Assembly: GCF_900182595.1 (NCBI RefSeq)
Contig: NZ_FXTN01000008.1
Coordinates: forward strand, 248,001 to 312,000
Length of the DNA: 64,000 bases
Source: Pedobacter westerhofensis
GTDB lineage: Bacteria > Bacteroidota > Bacteroidia > Sphingobacteriales > Sphingobacteriaceae
Direction: 5' to 3'
Both the position numbers and the translations under genes were made by a program. Positions 41,384 through 50,165 of the stretch are shown here, one piece after another. The notes under the pieces were generated by a model. That model saw only the letters and a list, made by a program, of their open reading frames with translations. It was not told where the DNA came from and did not search any database. The stretch's first letter is position 1; every line of letters begins with the position of its first letter.

Positions 41384-43129
41384 ATGAAAAAACTATATTT
41401 TGCGCTATCCCTCGCACTTGCAGTAGCATTTATTACATCACAATCTTTCTATTATATTACCAAACCAGAACCGAAAATCAGCTATCAGCCTTTATATAGG
41501 GCTTTTCCTTCCGGGGCAGCAATGTGCAGCGCTCCGCTTTCCTCGCAAAAAGATCTTGCTGTTGATATTCCCGCGATGAAAGGCTGGGGCCACTTCAAAT
41601 GGAAGATCTCCGGGGCATCAGACAGCGTACAATATTATTTTAACCAGGGGATCAGCTTTTATTATGCTTTTCACTCGATCGAGGCCATTGCTTCATTTAC
41701 CAAAGCAACCCGCTTAGATCCTGAAAACGCAATGGCATGGTATGGGAAGGCACTGGCCATGGGGCCAACGATTAATTACAGCAATGGTTATGTACCCCCA
41801 ACGGGCGCCTATGAGGCTGCGGTAAAGAGCAGCCAGCTTTCAGCAAACTGCAGCCCGCTGGAAAAAGAGCTGATCAAAGCAATACAGCACCGTTACAGTG
41901 CAGATACAACTGCTAATGTTACAGCACTCCGTAAAGACTATGCCAGGGCAATGGAACAGGTATATCTGAATCATCAGAACAACGCTGATGCAATAACATT
42001 GTATGCTGATGCACTGCTATTGCTGCATCCATGGGATTTATATGACCACGATTCGCAGCCTAAAGAATGGACGCCAAAAATTAAATCGCTTCTGGAAAGC
42101 GCGATCAAACTATCGCCAAAACATCCCGGAGCCAATCACTACTATATTCATTCTGTGGAAGCATCGGCCCATCCTGAAGTTGCCGTTAAAAGCGCGCATT
42201 TGCTGGATACGCTGATGCCCTCGGTTTCACACATTACCCATATGCCTTCGCACATTTATATTCGCACGGGCGACTATCAGCGGGGCATAACAGTTAACAA
42301 CAGGGCAGTAGCAGGATACAGCCAATATCTGAAGAGTTATGCCCCGGTAGTGAACGACGCAGGCTTATATGAATTGCATAATATTCATTTAAAAGGCAAC
42401 TGTGCACAGATGGGGGGAAATTACAAAATTTCGCTTGAGTCGGCCTCTGCTATACAGAAACAGATCGTTGCCGGTGGTTACCTGGCCATTAAAGGTGGTT
42501 TTGGCAATTACATTCAATATGCATATTCAACACCGGTTTTGGCATATGTACGTTTTGGAAAATGGGATGAGATCTTAGCGCTGCCACAAACAGACAGCCT
42601 GGTATATGCCAGTGCTTTGGTTCATTTTGCCAGGGGAATGGCATATACGAACAAACATCAGCTCGCACAGGCCAGTAATGAACTAAAACTTTTAAGGGAT
42701 AAGATGACAGATAAATCCCTGAAAGAACCTATGGATAATTTCAGCAACGCCTTTGAGGCTTCAGAAGTTGCAGAACTGATTTTGTCCGGAACAATTGCCC
42801 AGGAAAAAAAGGATTTTAAAACGGCTGTTATCACCTTCCAAAAAGCAGTAATCGCTGAGGACCGCCTGATCTACAATGAGCCGCGCGACTGGCCATTGCC
42901 GGCCAGGCAATATCTTGGCGAAGCATTAAACAAAGCCGGAGAACAGAACAAAGCGGTTTCTGTATTTAACAAAGACCTTAGCATCAATCCCAACAATGGC
43001 TGGTCGCTCACAGGACTGACAATCGCTTATCAGACCATGAGCAATGACCAGGCGCTGAACCAGGCTAGAATACGTTTAAAAAGCGCATGGAAACTTAAAG
43101 ACACAGCTATTAACACCCCGGTATTTTAA
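41384..43129 (+). CDS. TPR-repeat protein with conserved histidines
   Basis: A 581-residue protein with a membrane-anchor or signal segment (MKKLYFALSLALAVAFITSQ); the ATG at 41384 is chosen because it opens this segment. TPR-like helical repeats appear early (SIEAIASFTKATRLDPENAMAWYGKAL) and at the end (PARQYLGEALNKAGEQNKA). The middle holds PGANHYYIHSVEASAHPE and ITHMPSHIYIRTGDY, a His cluster that is unusual for a plain TPR scaffold and suggests metal binding. This family is widespread as a predicted extracytoplasmic TPR protein of unknown function. The thioesterase gene follows by ten bases. Confidence 0.75.
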   Translation: MKKLYFALSLALAVAFITSQSFYYITKPEPKISYQPLYRAFPSGAAMCSAPLSSQKDLAVDIPAMKGWGHFKWKISGASDSVQYYFNQGISFYYAFHSIEAIASFTKATRLDPENAMAWYGKALAMGPTINYSNGYVPPTGAYEAAVKSSQLSANCSPLEKELIKAIQHRYSADTTANVTALRKDYARAMEQVYLNHQNNADAITLYADALLLLHPWDLYDHDSQPKEWTPKIKSLLESAIKLSPKHPGANHYYIHSVEASAHPEVAVKSAHLLDTLMPSVSHITHMPSHIYIRTGDYQRGITVNNRAVAGYSQYLKSYAPVVNDAGLYELHNIHLKGNCAQMGGNYKISLESASAIQKQIVAGGYLAIKGGFGNYIQYAYSTPVLAYVRFGKWDEILALPQTDSLVYASALVHFARGMAYTNKHQLAQASNELKLLRDKMTDKSLKEPMDNFSNAFEASEVAELILSGTIAQEKKDFKTAVITFQKAVIAEDRLIYNEPRDWPLPARQYLGEALNKAGEQNKAVSVFNKDLSINPNNGWSLTGLTIAYQTMSNDQALNQARIRLKSAWKLKDTAINTPVF

Positions 43130-43138
43130 TCAGACATA

Positions 43139-43561
43139 ATGGAATATTCAAAAACTTACACAGTCAAAGAAGAACATATCGACGTTCAGGGAATCATGGA
43201 TGGGTTATATTATCCATTTTACATGGAATACTGCAGACACGATTTTATCAGGGAAGTCCTGGGTTTCGATTTTGAGGAACAGGCAAAGAATGGTGTATAT
43301 ATGGTATTGTCGCAATATAAAATCAATTTCCTGAGATCCTTAAAAAAGGGGGACGAGTTTGCTGTCACCTGTGCGCTATTTACTGATAAGGACAACCTGC
43401 CCAGACTGCATTTTAAACAATCTATCCTGCTCAACGGGAAAATAATGACCAAAGCGATTTTTACCGGAACCTGTATCCCTGCATCCAGCGGGCGCCCATA
43501 TTTACCGGCCAACCTGCTGGAAAAATTTGAAAATGCACCGCAGCTTGATGTAGAGGTATAA
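43139..43561 (+). CDS. hotdog-fold acyl-CoA thioesterase-like protein
   Basis: A 140-residue 4HBT-type protein. The fold marks are YTVKEEHIDVQGIMDGLYYPFYMEYCRHDFI (positions 7-37: the D-x-x-G-I-M-x-x-x-Y-Y-x-x-Y helix) and the strand with VYMVLSQYKINFLRSLKKGD. The usual catalytic Asp is present in HIDVQG. It would hydrolyse an acyl-CoA in the cytoplasm; the substrate is unknown. It lies ten bases after the TPR gene and is probably co-transcribed. Confidence 0.82.
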   Translation: MEYSKTYTVKEEHIDVQGIMDGLYYPFYMEYCRHDFIREVLGFDFEEQAKNGVYMVLSQYKINFLRSLKKGDEFAVTCALFTDKDNLPRLHFKQSILLNGKIMTKAIFTGTCIPASSGRPYLPANLLEKFENAPQLDVEV

Positions 43562-43614
43562 TTTATTGAAATTATACAAGATAACGTTCTGATTTAGCGT
43601 GATCAGGCTGGGGT

Positions 43615-44457
43615 TTATTTACTTTCGTTTTCAGCGAATACCCTCTGCTGTGCCAGCAGGAAGTTCTGAAGTTCTTCCAGCTTATCCGTATTGATGAGGT
43701 CAACGCCACAGGCCAGCAGCTCGGCCCAGACCAGTTCATTTTCGGGAGATCCCCATAACCGCACTTTTTTACCATACTGATGGGCGGCTGCAACATACGA
43801 TGTGAGCCGCTCTTTTTCATGTTGCGGAAACTCACCTGTGCCCGCCCAGGTCAGGAGCCTTGAATACTTACAACTCGCGGTCTGATAGATCCCCTGCGAT
43901 GCGATATCCTTATCTACCATCATCAGGTCTTCGTCAATAAAAGCAAGACGGTAAGACTGTTCCTTGATGATGCCGTAAGGTTTATGTCCTGTGATCACTA
44001 TAGTAACCTGACGGGGGACAAGCTTACCCTCTTCATAACTCGAGAGAATAGATTTGTATTTTTGCAGCAGCAGTTCAAGTTCTGCGTATGTTTTATTTGC
44101 ATCCGACTTGATGTCGATCATTAAAGTAAGCGGGGCAAGAACTCCATGGATCTTTTTGTTAGTTCCCAACACACCTTCCATCAGCGGTTTCAGATATAAT
44201 TCTTCCAGTGTTTTTTTTCTTTTCAACACCGGCAGCAGATGTGCTACGATCAACTGGCCTTTTCTCAGGTATACATCCGCTTCAATATTCACATAACCTT
44301 TGTCCAGCGCGTCATACAGCGGGCGCCTGTGCCAGTAATCATTATGTGCGAAACCATGAGCAAGCAAACTGCTTTGAGCCTCACAAGCATATCCGGTGAG
44401 GACCAGCAGGAAAACACTGAGCATTTTAAAGCAATAGGTGCGGATCACAGGGTGCAT
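43615..44457 (-). CDS. GDPD/PI-PLC-like phosphodiesterase-family protein
   Basis: A 280-residue secreted protein (signal peptide about 1-28, ending in YACEAQ). The mature start AHGFAHNDYWHRRPLYDAL and GYVNIEADVYLRKGQLIVAH show the glycerophosphodiesterase TIM-barrel marks (His in AHN; E-x-D; second His), followed by LMIDIKSDANKT and the C-terminal LWGSPEN and GVDLINTD. It would hydrolyse glycerophosphodiesters or a related phosphodiester outside the cytoplasm. It is convergent with the thioesterase gene. Confidence 0.82.
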   Translation of the reverse strand: MHPVIRTYCFKMLSVFLLVLTGYACEAQSSLLAHGFAHNDYWHRRPLYDALDKGYVNIEADVYLRKGQLIVAHLLPVLKRKKTLEELYLKPLMEGVLGTNKKIHGVLAPLTLMIDIKSDANKTYAELELLLQKYKSILSSYEEGKLVPRQVTIVITGHKPYGIIKEQSYRLAFIDEDLMMVDKDIASQGIYQTASCKYSRLLTWAGTGEFPQHEKERLTSYVAAAHQYGKKVRLWGSPENELVWAELLACGVDLINTDKLEELQNFLLAQQRVFAENESK

Positions 44458-44618
44458 TGTGAGCTTAATTTATGTCCGCAAGTTAGCATTGCCATATTTA
44501 CACAACATTAACAGGCCGTAAAGGAATAACAGGGAACTAAAGATTAATTAATGATTTATTGACCGTAAGCTAACCTGCCGGGAGAATAGGAATATAATTC
44601 TTATTACCTTTACTTTGA

Positions 44619-45212
44619 ATGTATTGGTACGAAGATGAAGTAAAGCGACTTGAAAAAGAGCGCTCAAAAAGAGGTTACGAACCTGAAATAATTTTTTACG
44701 GCAGCTCCACTATGCGTATGTGGGACAGTCTTCCGGTTGATTTCCCTAATATCAGGATTGCAAATCTTGGTTTTGGAGGTTCTACACTTGCTGCGTGTGT
44801 CTGGTTTTTTAGCAGGCTGATGGTTGATTATAAGCCAGAGGCCATATATTTATATGCCGGTGATAATGACCTGAGCGATGGCAGACATCCTGAGGAGCTA
44901 TTGATCTTTTTTCAGCAGATGGCCGTACATGTGGCAAATCGTTTTGGTGATCTGCCCTGTTATTTTATTTCGCTGAAGCCAAGTCCCAGCCGCTGGCATA
45001 TGGCAGAACAGTTTAGGTACGCTAATAACCTGATTGAAAGCGAAATCATTAAAACGAATAAGAACTGGACATTCATAGATGTGTTTAAAAAAATGCTGGA
45101 TAAATCAGGACAGCCCATACCGGATCTTTATCTGGAGGACGGATTGCATCTGAGTGAAAAAGGATATGCATTGTGGAAGGAAATTGTTAATCCCTATTTA
45201 ATTCCAGCGTAA
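44619..45212 (+). CDS. SGNH/GDSL-family hydrolase
   Basis: A 197-residue cytoplasmic esterase-like protein without a signal peptide. The four SGNH blocks are visible: Ser in IIFYGSSTMRMW (about 24-35), Gly in NLGFGGSTLA, Asn in YAGDNDLSDG, and the Asp-His pair in LEDGLHLSEKGY (about 174-185). The substrate could be an acyl ester. It precedes an alpha/beta hydrolase gene by 41 bases on the same strand and may be co-transcribed with it. Confidence 0.88.
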   Translation: MYWYEDEVKRLEKERSKRGYEPEIIFYGSSTMRMWDSLPVDFPNIRIANLGFGGSTLAACVWFFSRLMVDYKPEAIYLYAGDNDLSDGRHPEELLIFFQQMAVHVANRFGDLPCYFISLKPSPSRWHMAEQFRYANNLIESEIIKTNKNWTFIDVFKKMLDKSGQPIPDLYLEDGLHLSEKGYALWKEIVNPYLIPA

Positions 45213-45253
45213 CATGTAAAAGTGATATTTCCCCTTACTATAAAGTTTTCGAA

Positions 45254-45982
45254 ATGAACAGAGAATATCACAAGTGGTTTAGCCCTGCACTGCAGCGGGA
45301 TATGGAGCTTTTAGTATTCGGCCACAGCGGCCGGGCAGTTCTGTTTTTCCCTACGCGGACAGCGCGGTTCTTTGATTACGAAAACTGGGGTATTATCGCA
45401 GCAATGAGCCAGCAGATTGACAGTGGCCAGGTACAGCTGTTTTGTGTGGACAGTATCGATGCCGAAAGCTTTTACAATGCGCATATACATCCGCACGACC
45501 GCATTTCAAGACATCTACAATATGAACAGTACCTGCTGAATGAAGTCATCCCTTTGATGCATCAAAAAAACGGTGGAGGCTATCTTGAAACTGCTGGCTG
45601 CAGCATGGGCGCATATCATGCCATCAATCTGGCGCTGAAATACCCTGCACTTTTCAGGAAAGCGGTAGGCATCAGCGGACGGTATGACCTGACTGAAAAT
45701 CCGGGTGATTTTAAAGATCTGATGGACGGCTTTCGGGATGAGTCGGTATATTTCAATATGCCTGTGCAGTATATCGCTAACCTCAATGAGGAGACATTAC
45801 TGGCAGAGATCCGCAAAGTAGAGATCATTCTCGCCATCGGAGAAACTGATCCTTTTCTGTATAGTAATAAAGATCTTAGCCAGCTGTTCTGGAACAAGGA
45901 GATTCCAAACCAGCTGTACATCTGGAGCAGTAATGCGCACCGCCCCCACTATTGGAGAAGAATGGTGCCGATGTATATCTGA
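45254..45982 (+). CDS. esterase-family alpha/beta hydrolase
   Basis: A 242-residue protein of the esterase D-like group (PF00756 type). It has the N-terminal strand pattern MELLVFGHSGRAVLFFPTRT, the nucleophile elbow ETAGCSMGAYHA (about 115-126), and a later acid and His region (ETDPFLYS; SNAHRPHYWRRMVP). No signal peptide. Substrate unknown; many family members cleave acyl or thioester bonds. It follows the SGNH hydrolase gene. Confidence 0.86.
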   Translation: MNREYHKWFSPALQRDMELLVFGHSGRAVLFFPTRTARFFDYENWGIIAAMSQQIDSGQVQLFCVDSIDAESFYNAHIHPHDRISRHLQYEQYLLNEVIPLMHQKNGGGYLETAGCSMGAYHAINLALKYPALFRKAVGISGRYDLTENPGDFKDLMDGFRDESVYFNMPVQYIANLNEETLLAEIRKVEIILAIGETDPFLYSNKDLSQLFWNKEIPNQLYIWSSNAHRPHYWRRMVPMYI

Positions 45983-46209
45983 TGCGGCCTCCATAAGTAA
46001 GCTATGATGTTTTCATTTGGCGCAGTTACTTTCTGATAAGGTTTTTTTAAAAACTGCCGTACCATATCATACTAGTCTTTACTACCAACACCATGGCCGC
46101 GGTTTAGAAACAAAAAACTTTGTCCGTTGGGCATGTAGTGGTTTATCCAGCAGCTTATCCGAATTGTTGCAGCAAAAAGTGATAATATTTCAGCTACTGC
46201 ATGAACGCA

Positions 46210-46638
46210 TTAATCACCCGGTGCCGAAAAAGCAATCAGGATAGCACCTGCGATCATTACCGTTCCGCCAAGCACGATTTGCCAGGTGATTTTTTCTTTA
46301 AGGAAGATGATAGATAAAACGATCGCGATGACAAGCGAGGATCTTTCTATTGTGGCAACATAGGAAGCGGGGCCCATTGAAAGGGCTTTATATGAAAACA
46401 AGGTGGAAAGAGATGTGCAGATACCGGCCAGGATCAGTAAAATCCAGGCTTTGGTTTCGATCTGTTTCCAGTCGCCAAAATTTCCCTGATACAGTACGAC
46501 CGACCAGGTGATGGCCAGGATCAGAATGGCCTGTATAGCAAATGCCAGACTTGAGTCTACATTCTTTAGTCCTGCTTTAGTTAAAACGATCACTAAAGCC
46601 GCAGATATCGCAGCAAATACAGCCCATAATGCCCACAT
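46210..46638 (-). CDS. EamA-family drug/metabolite transporter, single repeat
   Basis: A 142-residue membrane protein with five hydrophobic segments, equal to one EamA (DMT) repeat. Family marks are FAAISAALVIVLTKAGLKNVDS at the start and YVATIERSSLVIAIVLSIIFLKEKITWQ in the second half, where the charged FLKEK motif is conserved. It may work as a homodimer, since two-repeat members have about 300 residues. No substrate is evident. Its start is an ATG at 46638. Confidence 0.85.
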   Translation of the reverse strand: MWALWAVFAAISAALVIVLTKAGLKNVDSSLAFAIQAILILAITWSVVLYQGNFGDWKQIETKAWILLILAGICTSLSTLFSYKALSMGPASYVATIERSSLVIAIVLSIIFLKEKITWQIVLGGTVMIAGAILIAFSAPGD

Positions 46639-46704
46639 AATTTTCTTTTTTCCTATCTAACACCGGAAATCAAAAAAGGATTGTAACAATGGAAATATAG
46701 GATG

Positions 46705-47337
46705 TTAATTATCTTTTTTGCTAAATACCGAGCCGATAATCAGGTCCCACAGTGGCGAGCTTACGCCAAAACCTTTCTCCGGGTCCTGGTAATGATGCAG
46801 CATATGGTGCTGTTTGATCTTTTTAAAAAGGCCACTTTTAAAGTTGAAGTGGTGCATGGCGTAGTGGCTGATGTCATAGAAAAGATACCCTGCGATAAAT
46901 GTTGCAAAGAACATCCAAAGATAAACCTCAGGAATCAGCCATTTGAAAAGAAAGAAGAAGGCAAGCGCCAGGGGAATGCTTAGTGAAGGAGGTAAAACGA
47001 GCCGCATCTTGTCACTGGGGTAATCGTGATGAACTCCATGAATTACAAAATGAAGCCTTGCGCCCCATTTACCGGGCAGCTCATAATGGAATACCCAACG
47101 GTGAAGCACATATTCTGTCAGTGTCCAGATAAAGATTCCCGCCAGGATCACCAGGGGATATTGCCAAAGCAATAAATCTGTTTGTGCAGACCGGTATATA
47201 CAATAGCCTATTACCGGAATAAAAACATATAGAGGGACTGTCCAGTGTACTTTTGAAAACGCTTCCAGAAAATCGCTCTTAAACATTCGGATGGTATCCT
47301 CTGAGTTTGATACAAATTTCTTTTTACTACTTGCCAT
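46705..47337 (-). CDS. sterol desaturase/fatty-acid hydroxylase family protein
   Basis: A 210-residue di-iron membrane enzyme. The His-box series is HRWVFH (about 84-89), HGVHHDYP (about 100-107), HYAMHH (about 158-163) and HHMLHH (about 176-181), as in the FA_hydroxylase family that hydroxylates acyl chains or sphingolipids. Four hydrophobic segments surround the boxes. In Sphingobacteriaceae, which make sphingolipids, it is a candidate sphingolipid or fatty-acid 2-hydroxylase, but substrate is inference. It has a -7 box about 127 bases upstream. Confidence 0.87.
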   Translation of the reverse strand: MASSKKKFVSNSEDTIRMFKSDFLEAFSKVHWTVPLYVFIPVIGYCIYRSAQTDLLLWQYPLVILAGIFIWTLTEYVLHRWVFHYELPGKWGARLHFVIHGVHHDYPSDKMRLVLPPSLSIPLALAFFFLFKWLIPEVYLWMFFATFIAGYLFYDISHYAMHHFNFKSGLFKKIKQHHMLHHYQDPEKGFGVSSPLWDLIIGSVFSKKDN

Positions 47338-47634
47338 AATCGTATTATTTGCTTCAATTTAATTAATCGCATTAAACAGTTGTAAAACTATCCAGTAGTT
47401 GTCAGCAGATATGGTACTTTACCCTATCCGTTTCTGCTATCTATGCTTTCGGCTTAAATTTCAGCAAATTTACGATGTTAATTAAAAAACGCGCTGTTTA
47501 GGGGGCACTCATCAGTGGGATCATTTCAAAACTTGATATAATGGTGACACAAGGGGTAAAATATATCCGGCTCTACAGGATATTCCCTTACTAATTCAAC
47601 TATTGTTATATTAGCAAAAACAACGCTGATCTGT
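47338..47634. other. intergenic region between desaturase and marC-like gene
   Basis: No gene is seen in these 297 bases between two divergent genes. The only feature found is a minus-strand TAAATTTG box at 47464. A second promoter for the plus-strand gene should lie in the last 100 bases but no consensus box is clear. Confidence 0.4.
47464..47471 (-). promoter_or_regulatory. possible -7 box of the desaturase gene
   Basis: Minus-strand TAAATTTG, a match to TAnnTTTG, 126 bases upstream of the desaturase ATG. The long leader and lack of an obvious -33 element make it uncertain. Confidence 0.35.
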
Positions 47635-48312
47635 ATGCCTGAATTTTATGAATCATTTATCCACCTGACCTTCATAGGCATCATTGCTTTATTTCCGGTA
47701 GTGAACCCAATTGGTTCTGCATTTATGGTCAGCCCATTTTTTGAGCATTTAAACCGCGCAGAGAAAAGAGCGGCTGTGACGACGATAACATTTTATGCCT
47801 TTCTTGTCTGCATGGTTTCGTTGTTTGCAGGCCAGTGGATACTGAGGCTGTTCGGGATCTCTATTCCGGTTGTACAGCTTGCCGGCGGTATCATGATCTG
47901 TAAAATGGGCTGGGAATTCATCACTTCGGATGAGAAAAAAACAAGCCCTGAGGAGTTAGCCGGAGATGTGGATGTAGCAGCGTACAAACATATCGTGGGC
48001 AAACTCTTTTATCCGATTACCTTTCCCGCCACTACGGGTGCCGGCACCATTTCGGTCCTGTTTACCTTAAGTGCCCATGGTGCAGCTTTCGGCAGCCAGG
48101 CTTATTTTTTGAATACAGGTGCGATACTCTTGTCCATACTCGTCATCTGTGTAATGATCTACTTTTTCTATCTCAATACAAAGAACATGATTCATTATCT
48201 GGGCTCCAACGGGGAAAATATTGTAAACAGGATATCTGCTTTCCTGATATTTTGTGTAGGCCTGCAAATTGGTGTTGCGGGGATCAAATCGCTTTTTCAC
48301 ATTCAGCCTTAA
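47635..48312 (+). CDS. MarC-family integral membrane protein
   Basis: A 225-residue MarC/UPF0056 membrane protein with six hydrophobic segments. The family pattern is present: IIALFPVVNPIGSAFMVSPFF (about 15-35), FGISIPVVQLAGGIMICKMGWEFI (about 72-95) and the second repeat LFYPITFPATTGAGTISVLFTLSAH (about 125-149), which contains the mirrored P-x-x-P-G turn. Function is unknown; a link to antibiotic resistance was withdrawn for E. coli MarC. It is monocistronic. Confidence 0.9.
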   Translation: MPEFYESFIHLTFIGIIALFPVVNPIGSAFMVSPFFEHLNRAEKRAAVTTITFYAFLVCMVSLFAGQWILRLFGISIPVVQLAGGIMICKMGWEFITSDEKKTSPEELAGDVDVAAYKHIVGKLFYPITFPATTGAGTISVLFTLSAHGAAFGSQAYFLNTGAILLSILVICVMIYFFYLNTKNMIHYLGSNGENIVNRISAFLIFCVGLQIGVAGIKSLFHIQP

Positions 48313-48336
48313 CAGGACCACGCTATTTTACTTCTA

Positions 48337-48344
48337 TAACTTTG
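48337..48344 (+). promoter_or_regulatory. -7 promoter box upstream of the photolyase gene
   Basis: TAACTTTG matches TAnnTTTG. It lies 25 bases after the marC-like stop and would give a leader of about 175 nt to the photolyase ATG at 48526. Confidence 0.45.
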
Positions 48345-48525
48345 CATTTGGTATCATATGGATTTAAATACAACTGGTCAAGTATCTGCAGAACAATGAT
48401 TGCGGCAATCCGCCCAAATACCTCCCGAAACTAAATTCCCGTATCAGCTGTTATTTCATTTTAAACGTTCAAATCTGTCCGTGAACCATTTTTTTGGTCT
48501 GCTGCAGAAATATCAGGACAGCAAA

Positions 48526-50070
48526 ATGAAAAGCAAATACAAAAAATTAAGGCTCATCTTAGGTGATCAGCTCAATCAAAAGCATTCATGGTTTGCTCAA
48601 GCGGATCAATCGATTTTGTATGTGCTGATGGAGATCCGCACGGAAACCGACTACGTTTGGCACCACATCCAGAAAGCCTGTGCTTTTTTTGCTGCGATGG
48701 AAGGTTTTGCGGATTTGCTAAACAGCAGGCATCACGATACCATTTACCTCAAACTGGATGATCCCTCAAACCTGCAGAGCTTTACGGCTAACTGTAATGC
48801 ACTGATCAAAAAATATCAGATCGAGAGCTTTGAATACCAGCTACCGGATGAATACAGAGTTGATGAAGAACTGAAAACCTACTGCAGTGCATTAAATATT
48901 CCGGCTCAGACCTGCGATACTGAACATTTTTATACCACCCGAGATGAACTGGGTACATTCTTTTCGGGCAAGAAAGGTCTGTTGATGGAAAACTTTTACC
49001 GGGAGATGCGTAAAAAGCACAACATATTGATGGACGGTAAAGAACCGATCGCCGGGAAATGGAACTTTGATGAAGATAACCGCAAGAAACTGCCCAAAAA
49101 CCATCATCCATATCCGCCATTATTATTTACCAATACCGTACAGGCACAATACCACCGCATCAGAAACGCAGGGATTGAAACTATAGGCAGCATTGATCCC
49201 CAAAATCTGTACTGGCCGCTGAACCGCCAGCAGTCTCTAAAACTTTTAAGTTATTTCACAGAAAACTGCCTCCCTCTGTTCGGCACTTTTCAGGACGCCA
49301 TGCACACCGATGAGTGGTCTGTTTACCATTCGCGTCTGTCTTTCAGCATGAACACCAAAATGCTTTCTCCAAAGGAAGTGGTTGGAGCTGCTGTGGCAGC
49401 ATGGGAGCAAAATAAGAAGTCCATTGCTATCAATCAGCTGGAAGGTTTCGTAAGGCAGATCCTGGGATGGCGTGAGTATATGCGCGGGATCTACTGGTTA
49501 AAGATGCCGGATTACCAAAAGCTGAATTATTTTGACCACCAACGGAAACTGCCCGACTGGTACTGGACAGGAAAAACGAAAATGAACTGCCTGAAACACA
49601 GCATTGGACAATCGCTGAACCATGCCTACGCCCACCATATCCAGAGATTGATGATTACCGGCAATTTTGCATTGCTTGCCGGTATCAATCCTGATGAAGT
49701 TGATTTCTGGTATCTGGGTATTTACATTGATGCGATCCAATGGGTAGAAATTACCAATACCAGGGGGATGAGCCAATATGCCGACGGAGGAATTACCGGA
49801 TCCAAGCCTTATACCGCAAGTGCCAATTATATCCACAAACAAAGCAACTACTGCGACAATTGTCATTATGACCGTACCAAAAGGACGGGAGAAGACGCTT
49901 GCCCATTCAACAGCCTGTACTGGGATTTCCATGACCGCCACAGGGCTAAACTGGGTAACAACATTAGGTTGTCTATGGTGTACCGGCTGTGGGACAAGAT
50001 GGCTCCTGATGATCATGAAGCCACTTTGCTGCGGGCAAACTTCTGCCTGGAGAACCTTGAAAAATTATAA
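48526..50070 (+). CDS. Fe-S photolyase/cryptochrome (PhrB/FeS-BCP type)
   Basis: A 514-residue flavoprotein of the iron-sulfur bacterial cryptochrome/(6-4) photolyase class, repairing UV (6-4) photoproducts in light. It opens KLRLILGDQLNQKHSW, the class-typical N-terminus. The FAD-binding helical domain carries QILGWREYMRGIYW and SLNHAYAHHIQRLMITGNFALLAG and NTRGMSQYADGG. A [4Fe-4S] ligand set is visible: Cys in KMNCLKHS and the later YCDNCHYD and DACPFN. The ATG at 48526 starts the N-terminal strand; an upstream TTG frame from 48400 lacks homology-like features. Confidence 0.92.
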   Translation: MKSKYKKLRLILGDQLNQKHSWFAQADQSILYVLMEIRTETDYVWHHIQKACAFFAAMEGFADLLNSRHHDTIYLKLDDPSNLQSFTANCNALIKKYQIESFEYQLPDEYRVDEELKTYCSALNIPAQTCDTEHFYTTRDELGTFFSGKKGLLMENFYREMRKKHNILMDGKEPIAGKWNFDEDNRKKLPKNHHPYPPLLFTNTVQAQYHRIRNAGIETIGSIDPQNLYWPLNRQQSLKLLSYFTENCLPLFGTFQDAMHTDEWSVYHSRLSFSMNTKMLSPKEVVGAAVAAWEQNKKSIAINQLEGFVRQILGWREYMRGIYWLKMPDYQKLNYFDHQRKLPDWYWTGKTKMNCLKHSIGQSLNHAYAHHIQRLMITGNFALLAGINPDEVDFWYLGIYIDAIQWVEITNTRGMSQYADGGITGSKPYTASANYIHKQSNYCDNCHYDRTKRTGEDACPFNSLYWDFHDRHRAKLGNNIRLSMVYRLWDKMAPDDHEATLLRANFCLENLEKL

Positions 50071-50165
50071 AGAACTGCCAGGTTGAGAACACATCATTGC
50101 ATGATCCGATAAATTTGAGCAGGGCGCTAAATATCAATGTATTAACAAAAATGCTAACAGTAATT

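Noticed and set aside
46017..46244. A 75-codon open frame after the esterase gene
   Set aside because: No signal, no motif, and it overlaps the convergent EamA gene; likely random.
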